Below, in pieces: positions 8,010 through 19,074 of a DNA stretch of 64,000 nucleotides. The notes under the pieces were generated by a model, which worked only from the letters and a program-made list of their open reading frames with translations, searched no databases and was not told the origin of the DNA. Within the stretch, counting starts at the first letter, position 1, and each line of letters starts with the position of its first letter. The DNA is from Anaerolineae bacterium (lineage in GTDB: Bacteria > Chloroflexota > Anaerolineae > B4-G1 > SLSP01): positions 1-64,000 of the forward strand of contig JAPKMR010000013.1 of NCBI GenBank assembly GCA_026645815.1, given 5' to 3'. The position numbers were made by a program, and so were the translations under genes.

Positions 8010-9851
8010 TTATGCCACGGCTGCGAGCTCGGCGCCGCGCCTCAGACGCCGTCCCACTTCCTCCACATAAGCCAGACTCTGGTGCCGGAAGTAAGTATCA
8101 TAAAGCCCGGCATAGTGCCCACCCTGCTGCATGAGCTCATCATGACTGCCCTGTTCGATGATATGTCCATGATCCAACACGATAATGCGATCCACTGCGC
8201 GAACCGTGGAAAGCCGGTGTGCAATCAGAATCGAAGTGCTTTGACGCAGAATCAGCTCGGTGGCTTGTTGAATCTGCATCTCGGTAAACGGGTCAATGCT
8301 GGCAGTCGCCTCATCAAGGATGAAAATCGCGGGCTTGTGCACTAAGACTCGCATCAAGGCGACCAGCTGGCGCTGTCCCATCGAGAGTCGCGCGCCGCGC
8401 TCGCCCACATCCGTGGCAAGCCCTTCAGGCAACGTCTCTAGCCACTCGCCATCGCCAATCTGTCTGGCGATATCAAGAATCATGGCATCGGTGATCTCTT
8501 CACGTCCATAACGGATATTATCGGCAATCGTACCAGAAAACAGGAACGGCATCTGCGAAACAATGCCCAACTGGCGCCGATAATCATGTAAATCGAGGGT
8601 ACGAATATCGCGACCATCAATGAGAATCTGCCCCGACTGAAACTCGTAGAAGCGGGCGATGATTTTGGCAATGCTGCTCTTGCCAGCGCCAGTATGCCCC
8701 ACAAACGCTACATTCTCACCCGCGGCGATCTGCAGATCAAAGTCTTTCAACACCTGCTCCTGCTCGGTGTACTGAAAATCCACATGCTTGAAAGTAATCT
8801 CGCCCTGCAAGGAGGTCACAGATTCACGCGCCGCTTGCTGCACCGTAGGCTCTGCATCAATCAACGCGAAGACGCGCTCTGCCGCAGCCAACCCACCCTG
8901 TAGCTGATTCCAAAAGGCGGAGACACTGATCATAGGCGACCAAAAATGGTCCACGCTGTTGATGAAGAGATACCATTCGCCTAGAGAAATCGCCTCCAGC
9001 CCCACCGCGCGCCCACCGCCATAGAGCAACGCGGCTGTTCCCAAACCCGAGAGTGCATTTAACAAGGGGAAGGTAAGCGCCAGCGCATAACCCCGTTGCA
9101 GGTTCACTTTGAAAGATTGGTGATTAACGACACTGAAGTCTTCGTAGATGGCAGCTTCCTGACGGAAGTTTTTGGCGACCGCGATACCGGTAACTGCTTC
9201 CTGTATAGCAGCATTGACCTCAGCAAGCACTCGGAACCCACGTCGGGTCACCTTGCGCGCCAGACGGCGCAGGCTCATCGCCACCAGCATAACGAGCGGC
9301 ATGAAAATGATGATCAAAAGAGTGAGGGACCAGGAGACACTGAATAGATAGATCATCAACAACACTACCTGCAGCACCTGCCCCAACAAATCGGTGACCA
9401 GCTGTACCACCTGAGCAAACTCCTCAGTATCCGAGGTGATGCGACTGAGGATGCGCCCGGAACGGAATTCATCGAAGAAGGAGAGATCGTGGTTAATCGC
9501 GGCTTCGAAGGCAGTACGGCGCAGTGTCGCGATGATCTCGCTGATAATGCGTGCCGTCAACCACCTGCGAGACCAACTTGCCCCCCAGGTGACTAAACCG
9601 AACATCAGCATAAAGCCTACCAGCAACAGGAACACATCCTGGCGACCACGATCCAGCACCAAGGCATCCAACCCTCGCGAGATAAGAATGGGTTGCAGCG
9701 TGGAAAGCAACGACGTGCCCACCACAATCATAGAAATCAATGCCACCTTGCCACGATAGGGACGGAAATAGGCCGCAATCCGCCGGGTCAATTCCTTATC
9801 CGAATACTGGCGGTCGTAAGCTTCAGGGTCAAGTCCACGGAAAAAGCCCAC
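8010..9851 (-). CDS. ABC exporter half-transporter, subunit with canonical Walker B
   Basis: 613 residues: six-helix exporter membrane domain (about 1-320) followed by a nucleotide-binding domain with Walker A GHTGAGKSS, signature LSMGQRQ (altered from LSGGQ) and Walker B IFILDEATASID, which keeps the catalytic Glu. GTG start with GAGGT upstream. It lies 11 bp downstream of a second exporter half whose defects are complementary, so the two most likely form a heterodimer with one active and one degenerate ATP site, as in TM287/288- or BmrCD-type exporters. The substrate (drug, lipid or peptide) cannot be read from the sequence. Confidence 0.88.
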   Translation of the reverse strand: MGFFRGLDPEAYDRQYSDKELTRRIAAYFRPYRGKVALISMIVVGTSLLSTLQPILISRGLDALVLDRGRQDVFLLLVGFMLMFGLVTWGASWSRRWLTARIISEIIATLRRTAFEAAINHDLSFFDEFRSGRILSRITSDTEEFAQVVQLVTDLLGQVLQVVLLMIYLFSVSWSLTLLIIIFMPLVMLVAMSLRRLARKVTRRGFRVLAEVNAAIQEAVTGIAVAKNFRQEAAIYEDFSVVNHQSFKVNLQRGYALALTFPLLNALSGLGTAALLYGGGRAVGLEAISLGEWYLFINSVDHFWSPMISVSAFWNQLQGGLAAAERVFALIDAEPTVQQAARESVTSLQGEITFKHVDFQYTEQEQVLKDFDLQIAAGENVAFVGHTGAGKSSIAKIIARFYEFQSGQILIDGRDIRTLDLHDYRRQLGIVSQMPFLFSGTIADNIRYGREEITDAMILDIARQIGDGEWLETLPEGLATDVGERGARLSMGQRQLVALMRVLVHKPAIFILDEATASIDPFTEMQIQQATELILRQSTSILIAHRLSTVRAVDRIIVLDHGHIIEQGSHDELMQQGGHYAGLYDTYFRHQSLAYVEEVGRRLRRGAELAAVA

Positions 9852-9862
9852 GTTTACCTCAC

Positions 9863-11665
9863 TTACTCATAACGCGCAAAAATGTTGCGGTACGCTTCCG
9901 AAGTCGCCATCAGCGTCTCGTGCGTGCCAATCGCCGCGATGCAACCCTTCCGCATAACAATGATCAAATCTGCCCACCGAATCTGCGAAAGGCGATGCGT
10001 GATCAGGAAAGTGGTACGGTTTGCAGCTGCTTTTTCAATCGCACGTTGAATACGATCCTCAGTGGCGCTATCAATAGCGCTGGTAGCATCATCTAGCACC
10101 AAAATAGCTGGGTTGGTGAGAAATGCACGCGCTAATGCGATACGCTGTCGCTGCCCACCGGAAAGTGTCGTCCCACGTTCACCTACGACGGTATCATAAC
10201 CATCCTTGAACTCGGTGATGAAGTCATGTGCCTGCGCTGCCTGCGCCGCGGCAATGATCTGCTCACGCGTCGCTTCCGGATTACCAAAGGCAATATTCTC
10301 GGCGATGGAACGTGAAAACAGGAACACATCTTGCTCAATGATGGAAATCTGCCGGCGCAGCGCCTCCAGGTCCCAGTCACGCACATCCACGCCATCCACC
10401 AATACCCGCCCGCTATCCACATCGTAAATACGGTTGATGAGTTTGGCGATGGTAGATTTTCCCGATCCCGTCTGCCCCACAATGGCAACCGTCTGCCCCG
10501 GTTCAACCTGGAAGTTGAGGTTCTGCAAAGTCGGCACCCCGGCAGATGAGAGATCGCCAGCGAAGTGTTCGCCACAAGTATCGTTTCCCCGGTAGCAGAA
10601 ACTCGCATCCTCGAAAGCCACGGCGCCCTTCATCTGCATTGCACAACCGCTGGCGTTGCGATCGAGCTCGGTAGGCGCATTGATAATCTCCAACAAGCGC
10701 CGCGCGCTTGCCATGCCCGAAGCCACCCGAGTATAGGCGAATTGTCCCGACCAGGTAGGAAAGCCAAAAAGGAGCAACAAACCATTGAAGGCAATCACGC
10801 CTTCCAATTCCAGAACTCCGGCGCGGAACAGTGTCAGGCTGTGAAATAGCCCCGCAGCTTGCAATAGCCCCAACAATAACAGAGGAATGAACTGCGCTTC
10901 CAGGCGCGATTGTTCCAGAAACATGGTGCGCCAGCGCTCAACCGCCTGCGAAAACCGGGAGATTTCATGACGTTCCTGAGAAGCGCCCTTCACCGTTTCA
11001 ACACCTTCGATAGCTTCCGCCAGGGTCGTGTTCATCCGTCCAAACGCATGCCGAACCGTGACCGCTACAGGGTTGAGCCGCCGCAAGTATGCGGAAATCA
11101 TGAAGCCATAGATTAGTAGATAGAATAACGGAATGATAATCAATTGCGGATGGTAACGCGGCGCCACCAACACCGGCATAATCAGGAAATTTGCTGAGCC
11201 AATGACCATGTTGAAGCCCGGATTGAGCATCAGGTTGATCTCGCGCACATCGTTGGTCGCTCGCGCCATAAGATCACCGGTGAGATAGGAATCATGGAAG
11301 GACATGCTCTTGCCAATCAAACTCGTATAAAGCTCATTGCGGATATCGCGTTCCAGCAATTGCCCCAGAGTTTCGGAGGAAAGATTGCGTCCCAGCTGCA
11401 AGATCAAACCGCGCAGAAGCTGTGAAGCAATAACTAGCAGCACAACCTGCAGCAAAAGGGTGAAATCAGGAGGCGCAGCTTGCAGAATGCTAAAAGCGCG
11501 CCCAATCAGCGCCGGCACTGCCGAGGCCAATGCCGCGTTCCCAAAGGCGCCAACCAATACGCCGAAAATTGGCAGCGGATGCCGCACCACATGAGACCAG
11601 ATCCAACGGACCGGGCTGCGATGATCAGCCTGCCAGGCTTGCTCGATGACAAATTCACTAGACAT
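9863..11665 (-). CDS. ABC exporter half-transporter, subunit with degenerate Walker B
   Basis: About 600 residues. The start ATG at 11665 is preferred over a longer in-frame reading because it gives a normal exporter N-terminus and has AGGACG just upstream. Six membrane helices are followed by Walker A GQTGSGKST, a perfect signature LSGGQRQRIALARA and Walker B ILVLDDATSAID, where the usual catalytic Glu is Asp. An insert with CYRGNDTCGE lies near the start of the ATPase domain. It forms the other half of the exporter encoded immediately downstream, and both genes are transcribed away from the UPF0261 gene. Confidence 0.88.
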   Translation of the reverse strand: MSSEFVIEQAWQADHRSPVRWIWSHVVRHPLPIFGVLVGAFGNAALASAVPALIGRAFSILQAAPPDFTLLLQVVLLVIASQLLRGLILQLGRNLSSETLGQLLERDIRNELYTSLIGKSMSFHDSYLTGDLMARATNDVREINLMLNPGFNMVIGSANFLIMPVLVAPRYHPQLIIIPLFYLLIYGFMISAYLRRLNPVAVTVRHAFGRMNTTLAEAIEGVETVKGASQERHEISRFSQAVERWRTMFLEQSRLEAQFIPLLLLGLLQAAGLFHSLTLFRAGVLELEGVIAFNGLLLLFGFPTWSGQFAYTRVASGMASARRLLEIINAPTELDRNASGCAMQMKGAVAFEDASFCYRGNDTCGEHFAGDLSSAGVPTLQNLNFQVEPGQTVAIVGQTGSGKSTIAKLINRIYDVDSGRVLVDGVDVRDWDLEALRRQISIIEQDVFLFSRSIAENIAFGNPEATREQIIAAAQAAQAHDFITEFKDGYDTVVGERGTTLSGGQRQRIALARAFLTNPAILVLDDATSAIDSATEDRIQRAIEKAAANRTTFLITHRLSQIRWADLIIVMRKGCIAAIGTHETLMATSEAYRNIFARYE

Positions 11666-11764
11666 GCTATACGTCCTGTAAAAAGTAAGGAATGCTAAGT
11701 ATTTTACTCCTAAGTATGCACACGTCAAGTGAAGAGAAGGGGCATGGTGCCAGGGTATAGAATT

Positions 11765-11793
11765 TTGACTAATCCCAGAGTCAAGACTATACT
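11765..11793 (+). promoter_or_regulatory. Sigma-70-type promoter of the UPF0261 gene
   Basis: TTGACT (11765-11770), exactly 17 bp, TATACT (11788-11793). It is located 45 nt before the ATG, with the RBS GAGGAGG between. Ten of twelve hexamer bases match consensus. Confidence 0.7.
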
Positions 11794-11837
11794 AACAATG
11801 CAGTCTCAAAAGCACAGCACATCAGAGGAGGTGCCTC

Positions 11838-13055
11838 ATGACCAAAACTGTTGTAATCGCGGGCGCCCTGGACACCAAAGGGCAGGAATTCGCCTTTATC
11901 AAAAAACTAATCGAGGAAACGGGGCTACAAACCCTTGTAGTAGATTTCGGGGTATTGGGCACCCCGGCATTCACGCCGGATATTCCCCGTGAAGAGGTAG
12001 TCAAAGCCGGCGGTGGTGACTTGCAGACTTTGGCTTCCGGTGAGCATAAGGATGCTGCCATGCAAATCATGGCACGTGGACTCGCGGTGCTCGTGGAGCA
12101 ATTGTATACCGAAGGACGGCTTGATGGCATCCTGGGTATGGGCGGCACAGGCGGCGCCTCTATCGCCACGACAGCGATGCGCGCTTTGCCCGTTGGCGTG
12201 CCCAAACTCATGGTTTCGACCATAGGCGGTGGCGACGTCAGCCCGTATGCCGGCGCCAAGGACATTACCTTCATGCCGTCCATTGTTGACGTCGCCGGCT
12301 TCAACAGCATCAGCCAACGCATTTATACCAACGCTGCAGGCGCCATCGCCGGCATGGTGCAGATGAAAGCACCAGCAGTGCAAGAGAGCAAGCCGTTGAT
12401 TACCGCATCCATGTTCGGCAACACCACCACATGTGTGGACCACGCCCGCGCCATCCTGGAAGCGCAAGGCTATGAGGTGCTGGTATTCCATGCCACAGGC
12501 GCCGGTGGACGGACGATGGAGGGACTCATCAGCGATGGTTACATTGCCGGGTCTCTCGATATCACCACCACGGAGCTCGCCGACGAGGTCTGTGGTGGCA
12601 TCCTCAGCGCGGGACCGGAACGCGGACTGGCAGCGTCGCGGGCGGGCATTCCTGCGGTGCTCGTTCCAGGCTGCGTAGATATGGCAAACTTCGGCGGTAT
12701 TGAAACGGTGCCCGAGAAATATCGCGGGCGCAATCTCTATCAGTGGAATCCCAATGTGACCCTGCTGCGCACCAATGCGGAAGAGAACCACCGCATGGGT
12801 GAGATGTTAGCGCACGCCGCCAACGAAGCCACCGCGCCGGTAGTTATCGTCCTGCCGCTCAAGGGCGTTTCGATGCTGGATAGCCCCGGCGGGCGTTTCT
12901 GGGATCCAGAGGCTGATGCTGCCTGTTTCAACGCTATCAAAGAGAATCTCAAACCGGGCATTCCGGTTATCGAGATGGATGCCAATATCAATGATTCCGA
13001 GTTTTCGGAGAAATGCGCGGGGCTATTGTTGGAAATGCTCAGAGCTGGAATTTAG
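11838..13055 (+). CDS. UPF0261 / Tm-1-like ATP-binding domain protein
   Basis: 405 residues starting MTKTVVIAGALDTKGQEF, the hallmark opening of UPF0261, with the Gly-rich GMGGTGGASIAT and STIGGGDVSPYAG stretches that in the tomato Tm-1 homologue form a nucleotide-binding site. RBS GAGGAGG. The other half of Tm-1, a TIM-barrel domain, is encoded separately at 16535-17368 on the same strand. Bacterial function is unknown; co-location with a GH4 glycosidase and sugar genes suggests carbohydrate-related metabolism. It is transcribed from a clear promoter, with the GH4 gene 92 bp downstream likely in the same unit. Confidence 0.85.
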   Translation: MTKTVVIAGALDTKGQEFAFIKKLIEETGLQTLVVDFGVLGTPAFTPDIPREEVVKAGGGDLQTLASGEHKDAAMQIMARGLAVLVEQLYTEGRLDGILGMGGTGGASIATTAMRALPVGVPKLMVSTIGGGDVSPYAGAKDITFMPSIVDVAGFNSISQRIYTNAAGAIAGMVQMKAPAVQESKPLITASMFGNTTTCVDHARAILEAQGYEVLVFHATGAGGRTMEGLISDGYIAGSLDITTTELADEVCGGILSAGPERGLAASRAGIPAVLVPGCVDMANFGGIETVPEKYRGRNLYQWNPNVTLLRTNAEENHRMGEMLAHAANEATAPVVIVLPLKGVSMLDSPGGRFWDPEADAACFNAIKENLKPGIPVIEMDANINDSEFSEKCAGLLLEMLRAGI

Positions 13056-13147
13056 AACCCGGCTATTGATTTCTCTTTCAGCTCTAAGTCATCATCTTTC
13101 GACAACTTGTCACCACATTTCTATCTCAATTCAGGAAAGGATACTCC

Positions 13148-14500
<1,353 letters not shown>

Positions 14501-14541
14501 AGCCATCTGGATAAAGAGCAAACAGCTAAGAGATCTTGCCT

Positions 14542-14579
14542 GAGTGTTTTGGGACGCCCTCCCGCGCCCCAAAACACTC
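14542..14579 (+). terminator. Terminator after the GH4 gene
   Basis: Arms GAGTGTTTTGGG (14542-14553) and 14568-14579 are perfect 12-bp complements, extended by two pairs past one mismatch, and followed by TTT. It ends the UPF0261-GH4 unit. Confidence 0.65.
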
Positions 14580-14634
14580 TTTGCACAGACTGAACCAGGA
14601 ATGGCATTACTGTAACAAAAACAAAGGAGAGTTC

Positions 14635-16419
14635 ATGAAGAAAGCGCCCTTACTGGTGCTGCTGGCGCTGTTGTCAGGCGCCTGCCAGCTTTTTTCCGCA
14701 ACAACACCGCCGGCGTTGCCACCCACACAACCCCTGGAAACAGAGACAACAACACCGCCGGCTATGGCGATGCCAACTGCGACCACAATCCCCACACTGG
14801 AGCAACCGCGTCTATCATTGGAAGAGATACTGGCGACATTGCCATTTACAACAGGTACACAGCCCAATGGCAGTTTTGTCATTCAGGAGATTCAACAAGC
14901 GGACCTGACCGGGGACGGACGAGAAGATGTTGTCGTTACCAGCGGTTGGAAGCAGAACGAGATGGAAGAATTCCCTGCCCTACTTCAGGTAGATATCGTC
15001 TCTGCGGAAGGAATTCCTCTCTATGCTCAAAACACCTGGGAAGAATTGGGCGAGTCGCCCAGCACGATGGCACTGGACGAATACTCGTTCCTGATGTTCA
15101 ATCAAATTGAAGCCGTAGACATCGTCGCGCTCACCGGCGATCCTACACCGCAGGTCGTGGTGCGCATTCGCTATTCCGGCACCGGCTCAATCCTGGAGGC
15201 ACATATTCTCAGTTTCAGAGGCGGGGCGATGCAGTCGCTTGCTGATATCACCGCCTACAAGGGTTGGATGGAATATCAGAGAGATGGCTACGTCCTTTCC
15301 TATCCGCTCTATTTCTACAATGAGCCTAACTGCTGCCCATGCCGCAGAGAGACGGTAACCTACACTTGGGATGGCGCCACCTTCGCCACTTCCCAAACTT
15401 TGCGAGAGGAGATTGAAGGCATGGAAGGTTGCCCCCCATTCCCCACCCCCGCCGAGTGGCGTGAGCTCGGTGCCACCGGCGCCGCTCCACCTGCACGTCG
15501 CGATGCCGCATTGGTCTATGATTCACGCCGCGAGCAGCTAATCCTCTTCGGCGGCAGAGATGGCACCGACAATCTCAACGATACCTGGGCTTTCGACCTT
15601 GCCACCTCTACGTGGAGTGAGATTGTACCCGCGGATGGACGGAGTCCATCGCCGCGCCACAGCATGGTCGCCGGGCTTAATGCCATGAACGACCAACTCG
15701 TGATTGCTACCGGCACCGGAGAGGTCGGCACGGCGCTCAACGAAGTTTGGACGCTAGATCTCGCCACGCGCGTATGGCGCCAGCAATTCACTCTCGGGAC
15801 GGCACCGGCAGAGCGCTTTGGGGCTGCGGGTGGTATCCCCAATTATGGTCAAACGCTAATCCTGAGCCATGGCTTTAACCATGACCTCAGTTTCGACGAC
15901 ACCTGGGCTTTGGATCTGGAGACTTTCACCTGGACTAACATCACCCCGGCAGGTACCCGCCCTGTGGCGCGGGGCTGGCACAGTGCCGCCCCCCTGAGCT
16001 GGACACAAATGGTCCTCTTTGGCGGATACACAGATCTGCTGACTTACACACCTCCACAAGGCGACACCTGGGTGCTCAATCTACTTGATAATAATTGGAA
16101 AGAGGTTACCGGATCGGGACCATCGCCGCGCGAATTTGCCAGCATGGTAACACTGGGAGATCGTGGCACAGCACTGCTCTTCGGTGGGCGAGATGCGACG
16201 AACGTCGAGTTAAACGACGTGTGGCAGTTCGACCCCGGGCAGGGTAGCTGGCGACAGCTCACAACAGAGAGCGCCGGACCCTCCGCACGACAAGGGCACA
16301 GCATGGCATTGATAGGCTATTCCTCACTGACGCCAGGCAGTGCAGTAGTCGTCTTCGGCGGGCTCTCGGACAACGTCATGCGCAACGATCTATGGCTCTT
16401 CATTCCCTGGGACGAATAG
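14635..16419 (+). CDS. Kelch-repeat lipoprotein
   Basis: 594 residues from the ATG at 14635, chosen because AAGGAGA precedes it and a lipoprotein signal follows (lipobox LSGAC, Cys at about residue 17). A Thr/Pro-rich spacer (about 20-60) is followed by a domain with ADLTGDGREDVVV, which resembles an FG-GAP/VCBS strand. From about residue 320 on, five to six Kelch blades are visible, each with a pattern like LFGGRDGTDNLNDTWAFDL, forming a beta-propeller. It is exported and membrane-anchored and probably binds carbohydrate or protein at the cell surface. It lies between the GH4 and PEP-hydrolase-family genes. Confidence 0.8.
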   Translation: MKKAPLLVLLALLSGACQLFSATTPPALPPTQPLETETTTPPAMAMPTATTIPTLEQPRLSLEEILATLPFTTGTQPNGSFVIQEIQQADLTGDGREDVVVTSGWKQNEMEEFPALLQVDIVSAEGIPLYAQNTWEELGESPSTMALDEYSFLMFNQIEAVDIVALTGDPTPQVVVRIRYSGTGSILEAHILSFRGGAMQSLADITAYKGWMEYQRDGYVLSYPLYFYNEPNCCPCRRETVTYTWDGATFATSQTLREEIEGMEGCPPFPTPAEWRELGATGAAPPARRDAALVYDSRREQLILFGGRDGTDNLNDTWAFDLATSTWSEIVPADGRSPSPRHSMVAGLNAMNDQLVIATGTGEVGTALNEVWTLDLATRVWRQQFTLGTAPAERFGAAGGIPNYGQTLILSHGFNHDLSFDDTWALDLETFTWTNITPAGTRPVARGWHSAAPLSWTQMVLFGGYTDLLTYTPPQGDTWVLNLLDNNWKEVTGSGPSPREFASMVTLGDRGTALLFGGRDATNVELNDVWQFDPGQGSWRQLTTESAGPSARQGHSMALIGYSSLTPGSAVVVFGGLSDNVMRNDLWLFIPWDE

Positions 16420-16432
16420 ACAAGGCAAGGAT

Positions 16433-16485
16433 GATGGGTCAATAAGGCAGTAGAACCGTGTTGACTGCATTCTTGATGACCCATC
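16433..16485 (+). terminator. Hairpin between Kelch and PEP-hydrolase-family genes
   Basis: GATGGGTCA (16433-16441) pairs with TGACCCATC (16477-16485), with additional imperfect inner pairing (AAGGCAGT against ACTGCATT). The loop is large and there is no T-run, so its role is uncertain. Confidence 0.35.
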
Positions 16486-16534
16486 ACGTGTGCCACATAT
16501 AACTTCTGGTTATTCTAATAGAGGAGGTCAACCT

Positions 16535-17368
16535 ATGGCATTCATATCACGCGAAGAAGCATTACGCCGCTTGCGAGCGCAGGTGGCAGCAGGGAAACCC
16601 ATCGTCGGTTGTGGAGCAGGAACGGGCATCTCTGCCAAGTTCGCCGAGAAAGGTGGCGCCGACCTGATCATCATCTACAACTCCGGGCGTTATCGCATGG
16701 CAGGACGTGGTTCGCTTGCCGGACTCATGCCCTATGGCGACGCTAACGGCATCGTTGTAGAAATGGCAGCGGAGGTGTTGCCGGTCGTCAAAGACACACC
16801 AGTGCTGGCGGGCGTCTGTGGCACGGATCCGTTTCGGTTGTTGCCCGTCTTCATCAAACAGCTCAAAGAAATGGGTTTCACAGGTGTGCAGAATTTCCCC
16901 ACCGTGGGATTGATTGATGGATTATTCCGTGACAACCTGGAAGCGACAGGAATGGGCTACGATAAGGAAATCGAAGCCATCGCTATTGCACATCAGCTGG
17001 ATATGCTCACCACACCCTATGTCTTCAACGCCGAGGATGCGCGTGCGATGGCACAAGCGGGTGCGGATATGTTGGTCGCGCATGTGGGGCTTACCACATC
17101 AGGCTCCATTGGCGCAGGTGCAGCGATGACGATGGATGAGGCTATCGGTAAGGTCATGGAGGTCTACGAAGCGGGAAAAGCCGTACGTAATGACATCCTG
17201 GTCATCTGCCATGGCGGCGTCTTCGATGAACCGAATAGCGTGGGCGCGGCGCTGGTGCGGATGCCGGGCGTGGCGGGTTTCTTTGGGGCTTCGAGCATCG
17301 AACGACTGCCCACAGAGCGCGCCATCACCCGACAGGTGGAGGATTTCAAGACATTGAAGCTGGCGTAA
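16535..17368 (+). CDS. Phosphoenolpyruvate hydrolase family TIM-barrel protein (Tm-1 C-terminal type)
   Basis: 278 residues from ATG 16535, with GAGGAGGT upstream. The opening IVGCGAGTGISAKFAEKGGADLI and the later VAHVGLTTSGSIGAG are typical of the PF09370-type family, which is the C-terminal domain of tomato Tm-1 and a stand-alone protein in bacteria. A TIM-barrel fold is expected and a phosphate-binding loop is likely. The true substrate in bacteria is not established despite the family name. Its natural partner, a UPF0261 protein, is encoded 3.5 kb upstream on the same strand. Confidence 0.8.
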   Translation: MAFISREEALRRLRAQVAAGKPIVGCGAGTGISAKFAEKGGADLIIIYNSGRYRMAGRGSLAGLMPYGDANGIVVEMAAEVLPVVKDTPVLAGVCGTDPFRLLPVFIKQLKEMGFTGVQNFPTVGLIDGLFRDNLEATGMGYDKEIEAIAIAHQLDMLTTPYVFNAEDARAMAQAGADMLVAHVGLTTSGSIGAGAAMTMDEAIGKVMEVYEAGKAVRNDILVICHGGVFDEPNSVGAALVRMPGVAGFFGASSIERLPTERAITRQVEDFKTLKLA

Positions 17369-17396
17369 GCTCTGGAGGAGTAGAGCCACGTAGACG

Positions 17397-17450
17397 CTTT
17401 TCTAAACGACGAGGCAGAAACGCGCAGCGGTTCTGCCCCGTCATGAAAAG
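17397..17450. terminator. Bidirectional terminator between convergent genes
   Basis: Arms GACGAGGCAGAA (17408-17419) and 17431-17442 pair with one mismatch. Flanking CTTTTC (17397-17402) and GAAAAG (17445-17450) extend the stem and give U-rich ends on both strands. It lies between the plus-strand PEP-hydrolase-family gene and the minus-strand glycosyltransferase gene. Confidence 0.6.
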
Positions 17451-17491
17451 CCATAAATATGTTACTACATTCTGCCGGCACTGAAGCCCGC

Positions 17492-18271
17492 TTAGCCCTG
17501 GTGATACAAGCCGCGCAGGTGATTTAGTTTGACCCGCAGCACCTCACAGAGCATCTCCACGGATTCCCGCACATAGCGACTCAATTCGCCAGTTTGTCCC
17601 TTTGTGTCGCTCACATCGCGGTTACGCCATGACACAGTGACTTCCTGGATGCGATAACCGGCAAGTTCACACAGAAACAGCAATTCCACATCGTAAGCGG
17701 AGACTTTCCAACCTTTGGGACGCTCCTGCGTTTTGAAAAACTGTAGACGCGGGAAGATTTCAAGCGCCACCTCGCGCCGGAATGATTTGAAGCCACACTG
17801 GGTATCACGAATATCGCGCAATAGAAGCAGACGCCGCACATTCAAGAATACCGCGCTGCCGAGTTTGCGCAACAGCGAATTGCCCTCGCGCGCCATGCCC
17901 CGCGATCCGATAACACCATCGTAGCCCGCGGCATAGCCCGGTAGGAGCATCTCGACCGCAGTAATGGGTGTAGATTGGTCCATATCAGTGAAAAGAACCC
18001 GATCGCCGCGTGCCGCCTGAATGCCCGCCCACACCGCAGCAGGCTTGCCGCCGTGCGGAATATCCTGCAATCTGAAAACCGGTTTGTCAGCGATAAAAGC
18101 GCCAATCAGCTCACGACTCCGGTCGGTGGATTCATCATTGACGATCACTACTTCCCAGGCATATGTCTGAGTCGAAAGATAGGCATAGACCTCATCCAAA
18201 ACACCCCGTTGCAGGTTTTTCTCTTCGTTATAGCACGGGATGATGACGGAAAGCATCGGTTCAGCGGGCAT
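17492..18271 (-). CDS. Family 2 glycosyltransferase (dolichol-phosphate glucosyltransferase-like)
   Basis: About 259 residues from ATG 18271. A longer in-frame start exists but would overlap the preceding gene; AGGAG lies 8 nt before 18271 and that gene stops 2 nt upstream. GT-A fold: LSVIIPCYNEE at the start, VVIVNDESTD, and the DXD-like FTDMDQSTP (about residue 100). The HGGKPAAVWAGIQAARG and CGFKSFRREVA stretches are typical of DPG-synthase-like GT2 enzymes that move a sugar to a polyprenyl phosphate at the membrane. It is the last gene of a six-gene minus-strand run and probably supplies a lipid-linked sugar for the GT39-like protein encoded two genes upstream. Confidence 0.82.
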   Translation of the reverse strand: MPAEPMLSVIIPCYNEEKNLQRGVLDEVYAYLSTQTYAWEVVIVNDESTDRSRELIGAFIADKPVFRLQDIPHGGKPAAVWAGIQAARGDRVLFTDMDQSTPITAVEMLLPGYAAGYDGVIGSRGMAREGNSLLRKLGSAVFLNVRRLLLLRDIRDTQCGFKSFRREVALEIFPRLQFFKTQERPKGWKVSAYDVELLFLCELAGYRIQEVTVSWRNRDVSDTKGQTGELSRYVRESVEMLCEVLRVKLNHLRGLYHQG

Positions 18272-18273
18272 AA

Positions 18274-19074
18274 TCACACTCCTGAATGAACTTCCGCGAG
18301 CATGTCCGCGATGAAACCGCGAATCTCGCACAATGTTTTTGGCGCATCCAGGTCTGCAACTTCGATGAGGAGTGGTCCGGTGTAAGCTATGCGGCTCAAT
18401 GCCGTGAAGACAACACGCCAGTCAATGGTCCCCGCGCCGGGTGCAAGATGTCGCGGACCTGCAGGCGCATAATCTGCCAGATGTACCGTGGTCAGCGCAC
18501 CATCCATCGCTGCGATCAGGGTCTCTGGCGCCACACCACTTTCCGCTGCCTGAAAACTATCGAAAGTGAAACCCAAAGGCGCGCCCAAGGCTTTGAGGAT
18601 GGCGACGTGTTCCGGGCGCCGCAGATAGCACCAGCTGACGTTTTCCACGCACAGCGTAACGCCGGCAGCATGCGCCATTTCTGCCGCCCAGATCGTGCTC
18701 TCCAAAAATGGTTCTATCAACACGGGGTTGTCAATGCCAAAGCGCAAGCCGTGCCAGGTAAGCGCCCGCGCACCAGTGATTGTTGCCAGATCCAATAATC
18801 GCAGAAAACGCCCGCGAGTCTCCTCGCGCGCACGGGAATAAGGCGCCCAGATATCAAAGAGCGTGGCATAGAGATGCAGCGAATGTACGCGCACCCCTGT
18901 AGCGCGACTGCGTTGCGCCAGCACGCGCGCAAAATCAAGCTGATACTCGCTGTCCGTTTGAAGGAAAACCTCAACAACAGAGAAGCCCAGTTCTGCGGCA
19001 ATCGTAAGCCCATCTTCGGTCAAAACGTGGGGATAAAAACAGGCTGTGGAAATCCCAATCTGTTCAGGGTTCAC
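18274..19074 (-). CDS. Sugar phosphate isomerase/epimerase (AP-endonuclease 2-like TIM barrel)
   Basis: 266 residues, GTG start overlapping the end of the upstream GT39-like gene by 11 nt, which implies translational coupling. The TIM-barrel features of the xylose isomerase-like superfamily are present: ISTACFYP at the start, TWHGLRFG, LCVENVSWCYL with a metal-ligand Glu, and TVHLADYAP with a metal-ligand His/Asp. It probably isomerises or epimerises a sugar or cyclitol; the substrate is unknown. Confidence 0.78.
   Translation of the reverse strand: MNPEQIGISTACFYPHVLTEDGLTIAAELGFSVVEVFLQTDSEYQLDFARVLAQRSRATGVRVHSLHLYATLFDIWAPYSRAREETRGRFLRLLDLATITGARALTWHGLRFGIDNPVLIEPFLESTIWAAEMAHAAGVTLCVENVSWCYLRRPEHVAILKALGAPLGFTFDSFQAAESGVAPETLIAAMDGALTTVHLADYAPAGPRHLAPGAGTIDWRVVFTALSRIAYTGPLLIEVADLDAPKTLCEIRGFIADMLAEVHSGV

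Noticed and set aside
11925-12791. 288-residue open frame opposite the UPF0261 gene
   Set aside because: Antisense to a confidently assigned gene; no motifs.
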